DNA of 24,186 nucleotides, taken from the NCBI GenBank assembly GCA_013696915.1, contig JACCXR010000257.1:1-24186 (forward strand), in the 5' to 3' direction. The first letter of the stretch is position 1, and each line of letters opens with the position of its first letter. This DNA comes from Euzebyaceae bacterium. GTDB lineage: Bacteria; Actinomycetota; Nitriliruptoria; Euzebyales; Egibacteraceae. The translations under genes were made by a program, and so were the position numbers. The notes below the pieces were generated by a model that saw nothing but the letters and a program-made list of their open reading frames with translations, was not told the origin of the DNA and searched no databases. Shown here one piece after another: positions 22,305 to 24,186 of the stretch.

Positions 22305-23162
22305 ATGGAGATCGGGCTCGCTGTGTTCGCGACCGACACCACGGTCCGCCCGGACGAGCTCGCGACCGAGGTCGAGGCCCAGGGCTTCGACGCGCTGTTC
22401 TTCACGGAGCACACGCACATGCCGGTCCGTCATTCGCGGCCCTCCTCGGGGGGACCCCTGCCGGAGGAGTACCGGCGCACGCACGACCCGTTCGTTGCGC
22501 TCGCCGTGGCGGCCACGGCGACGTCCCGGCTGAGGCTCGGCACGGGCGTCTGCCTGGTGGCGCAGCACGATCCGATCGTCCTCGCGAAGCAGGTCGCGTC
22601 GGTCGACGTGCTGTCGGGGGGACGCCTGCTGCTCGGCGTGGGCTACGGGTGGAACATCCCGGAGGCGGAGCACCACGGGGTGACGTTCGGCGAGCGGCGC
22701 GAGGTCCTGCGAGAGCACGTCCTGGCGATGAAGGCCCTTTGGACCCAGGAAGAGGCCAGCTTCCACGGGCGCTACGTCGACTTCGCACCGAGCTGGTCGT
22801 GGCCGAAACCCGCCCAGCGTCCGCATCCGCCGGTGGTGCTCGGGGCGGATGCCGGCGACCGGACGTTCGACCACATCGTCGAGTTCGCCGACGGGTGGAT
22901 GCCCAGCCGCGGTCCGGACCTCGAGGCCCAGCTGCGCAGGCTCCGGCAGAGGGCGGAGGACGCCGGGCGTGATCCCGCCACCATCGCCGTCACGGTGTTC
23001 AGCGCGCCCCGGGACCCTGCCCGCCTCGAGCAGTTCATGCAACTCGGCGTCGAGCGCGTGGTCTTCTGGCTGCCCTCCGCCGGCCGTGACGACGTGCTGC
23101 GGGCCCTCGAGGCCCACCTGTCCTTCCTCGAGCCCCTCGGCCACCTCCGCAACCCCCCGTGA
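22305..23162 (+). CDS. LLM-class (probably F420-dependent) oxidoreductase
   Basis: A 285-aa luciferase-like monooxygenase-fold protein with MEIGLAVFATD at the start, ALFFTEHTHMP, RLRLGTGVCLVAQHDPIVLAKQ, LSGGRLLLGVGYGWN and a C-terminal VERVVFWLP strand. These match the F420-dependent short-chain group (TIGR03619-like) more than FMN luciferases, so hydride transfer to or from F420 is expected; the substrate is unknown. ATG 22305 has AGAAGGG upstream. It shares the operator at 22244-22260 with the E1-E2-E3 operon and ends five bases before the convergent SnoaL-like gene. Confidence 0.88.
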   Translation: MEIGLAVFATDTTVRPDELATEVEAQGFDALFFTEHTHMPVRHSRPSSGGPLPEEYRRTHDPFVALAVAATATSRLRLGTGVCLVAQHDPIVLAKQVASVDVLSGGRLLLGVGYGWNIPEAEHHGVTFGERREVLREHVLAMKALWTQEEASFHGRYVDFAPSWSWPKPAQRPHPPVVLGADAGDRTFDHIVEFADGWMPSRGPDLEAQLRRLRQRAEDAGRDPATIAVTVFSAPRDPARLEQFMQLGVERVVFWLPSAGRDDVLRALEAHLSFLEPLGHLRNPP

Positions 23163-23179
23163 GCGGCTCACTCCCGCTC
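23161..23179. terminator. possible convergent terminator hairpin
   Basis: GAGCGG (23161-23166) can pair with CCGCTC (23174-23179) over a 7-base loop at the junction of two convergent genes, covering both stop codons. It has no T-run and the call rests on position and symmetry only. Confidence 0.3.
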
Positions 23180-23626
23180 GACTGGGTGCATCACCGACCG
23201 GTGGAAGTGACGAGCGCCGGCCGCCTGCAGGAGCAGGCCGGCGATGCGCCAGCCGTCGGTCGTCCGGACGAAACGGTGACGGTACCGGCCCCACAGCTCG
23301 CCGTCCGGCGAGCCGTCGCGGTAGGCGTGCCAGGCGTACAGGTACGCGGTGCCGTCTGCACGGTCCGGTCCGTCGAAGTCGATCCGGAGGTTCGAGACGT
23401 GGTGGCTGGTGGCGCTGAAGCGCTCCCGGAGGCCGACGGCAATGGTCGCTTGGAGGTCCGCGGCACCGTGGATGGTGGGCATCTCGGGCCCGTAGTCCAC
23501 CTCGGCGTCGGCCGTGAACAACGCCGCGACGGCCTCGGGGCGATTGCCGTCGTAGTGCAGGCAGTAGTCGTGGACGAGGTCGGCGATGGTCTGCCGGTCG
23601 AGCAGTTCCCGCAGCGCGTCATCCAC
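23168..23626 (-). CDS. SnoaL-like/NTF2-fold protein
   Basis: A 152-aa alpha+beta-barrel protein of the SnoaL_4 type: LLDRQTIADLVHDYCLHYDGNRPEAVAALF-like opening helices, FTADAEVDYGP, ATSHHVSNLRIDFDG and a C-terminal GRYRHRFVRTTDGWRIAG. The Tyr, Asp and paired His residues in the pocket are those seen in ring-hydroxylating-dioxygenase small subunits and SnoaL cyclases/dehydratases, but the fold is shared by many functions. GTG 23626 is chosen for GAGGAG five bases ahead. It has no copy of the 17-bp operator upstream, so it may lie outside the regulon. Confidence 0.8.
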   Translation of the reverse strand: MDDALRELLDRQTIADLVHDYCLHYDGNRPEAVAALFTADAEVDYGPEMPTIHGAADLQATIAVGLRERFSATSHHVSNLRIDFDGPDRADGTAYLYAWHAYRDGSPDGELWGRYRHRFVRTTDGWRIAGLLLQAAGARHFHRSVMHPVERE

Positions 23627-23639
23627 AGCCGCTCCTCGC

Positions 23640-23717
23640 TCAGTCCGCGACGACGTCCACGCGCCGCCCGGCCGCATGGAGCGCGACCAGGGCGCCGGCG
23701 TCGCAGATCAGGGCCAC
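23640..23717 (-). pseudogene. truncated PIN-domain (VapC-like) toxin fragment
   Basis: From GTG 23717 a 25-residue frame reads VALICDAGALVALHAAGRR and ends at TGA 23640-23642. It matches the first strand and helix of PIN-domain toxins, including the first catalytic Asp (CDAGALVAL). The other ~100 residues and acidic residues are missing, replaced directly by the SnoaL-like gene region. It overlaps the end of the antitoxin frame by ten bases, the normal VapBC arrangement, which supports the identification. Confidence 0.55.
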
Positions 23718-23997
23718 GCCGCCCCCGGACGCTGCACTGCCGCACGTGCTGCTGCGGCGGCGTCGCGGTCGGCGCGCGCCTGTTCCGCCAGCTCGCCGTG
23801 TCCGATGACACCGTGCTCGGCCTCATAGGCAGCGACGACGCCCGCGAGCGACGCGAGGCGGAGGTCCTTCGCGACCTTGTCGACGAGTGCTTCGTTCACC
23901 CACCCGCTCACCGACTCGGCGCTTCCCTGGCCCCGGCGGCAGCGCCCGCGGCGGCCACGTCGACATCGACCGACACGGTCAACCGCTTCTTGGCCAC
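23708..23997 (-). pseudogene. type II antitoxin partner of PIN toxin, frameshifted
   Basis: GTG 23997 opens AKKRLTVSVDVDVAAAGAA, a ribbon-helix-helix-like N-terminus, and stops at 23908. One frame over, the expected continuation is intact: AESVSGWVNEALVDKVAKD, then AAYEAEHGVIGHGELAEQAR. The two halves are typical of antitoxins paired with PIN toxins, so a single-base indel between about 23945 and 23915 has broken the gene (or a base-call error in a run of G). With the toxin truncated, selection to keep the antitoxin would be gone, which fits decay. Confidence 0.6.
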
Positions 23998-24185
23998 ACG
24001 ATCAGGATACGGACGCTGGCGAGCCGAATGCCCCATCCGCCGCCGTGGCGCTGGAGAACGACCAGCGGGCTCCCCGGTGCGCGCTGCTCAGCGCCCCGGG
24101 GGCTGCCCGCCGAGTGGCGGGCGACGACGTCGGCGATCACCGCCATGCCGTGCTGGATGTCCCCGACTCCCACGTCGCCGTAGCC
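23979..24185 (-). CDS. unrecognised partial frame at the right edge
   Basis: A minus-strand frame enters from the right edge without a stop and ends at 23979, overlapping the antitoxin start by 19 bases. It includes DIQHGMAVIADVVARHSAG and ends GIRLASVRILIVWP. I do not recognise it. Overlap with the antitoxin and the high-GC context mean it could be non-coding. Confidence 0.25.
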   Translation of the reverse strand, partial: GYGDVGVGDIQHGMAVIADVVARHSAGSPRGAEQRAPGSPLVVLQRHGGGWGIRLASVRILIVWPRSG

Positions 24186-24186
24186 C

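Noticed and set aside
22484..22500. A partial match to the operator (CCGTTCGTTG) inside the LLM gene
   Set aside because: Only one half-site matches, the other arm is absent, and it lies inside a coding sequence.
1..24186. tRNA or rRNA genes, CRISPR arrays, origins of replication
   Set aside because: No cloverleaf, rRNA-like conserved block or regularly spaced direct repeats were seen on reading either strand.

Overview
The window is about 70% G+C (judged by eye), uses many GTG starts and carries a probable F420-dependent luciferase-like oxidoreductase, an AtuA-family protein, a BCKDH-type 2-oxoacid dehydrogenase and an IS21-type relic. This points to an actinomycete-like bacterium (Actinomycetota, possibly Thermoleophilia). 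The genus cannot be fixed from the sequence alone.

Left flank (1-1795): decayed DNA. It holds the tail of an unrecognised protein, a possible integrase scrap, the frameshifted N-terminus of a DEAD/DEAH helicase running directly into a frameshifted IS21 istA relic, a small lower-GC ORF and a 26-residue Hsp20 scrap.

Core (1796-23162): a regular catabolic island. Four divergent gene pairs each have one copy of a 17-bp imperfect palindrome (consensus CTAACGANCGNYCGTTY) in the shared promoter gap, and neighbouring blocks meet tail to tail. (1) Leftward from 10630 runs a ten-gene operon: AtuA large protein, enoyl-CoA hydratase, AtuA small domain, acyl-CoA carboxylase CT, biotin carboxylase, BCCP, BioY, thiolase, a catalytically degenerate HMG-CoA-synthase-like protein and a DUF35 protein; RidA diverges from it. 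(2) MaoC and a PaaI thioesterase run leftward; a glutaredoxin and a 78-aa protein run rightward. (3) An EamA transporter runs leftward; a signal-less periplasmic-binding-protein-like protein runs rightward. (4) E1alpha, E1beta, E2, E3, an amidohydrolase and a DUF885 peptidase run leftward; an LLM oxidoreductase runs rightward. The simplest reading is one TetR-type regulon for oxidation of a branched or isoprenoid-derived acid through 2-oxoacid dehydrogenation, biotin-dependent carboxylation, hydration and thiolytic cleavage. No regulator gene lies in the window.

The most unusual element is the glutaredoxin at 12142-12408. Its frame has a single in-frame TGA exactly where the first cysteine of the CxxC site belongs (UxxC), with a good ribosome-binding site, intact glutaredoxin sequence after the TGA and a 9-bp hairpin beginning 14 nt after it. 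It is a strong selenoprotein candidate.

Right flank (23168-24186): a SnoaL-like protein, then a broken toxin-antitoxin module (frameshifted antitoxin, PIN toxin cut to 25 residues) and an unrecognised partial frame at the edge.
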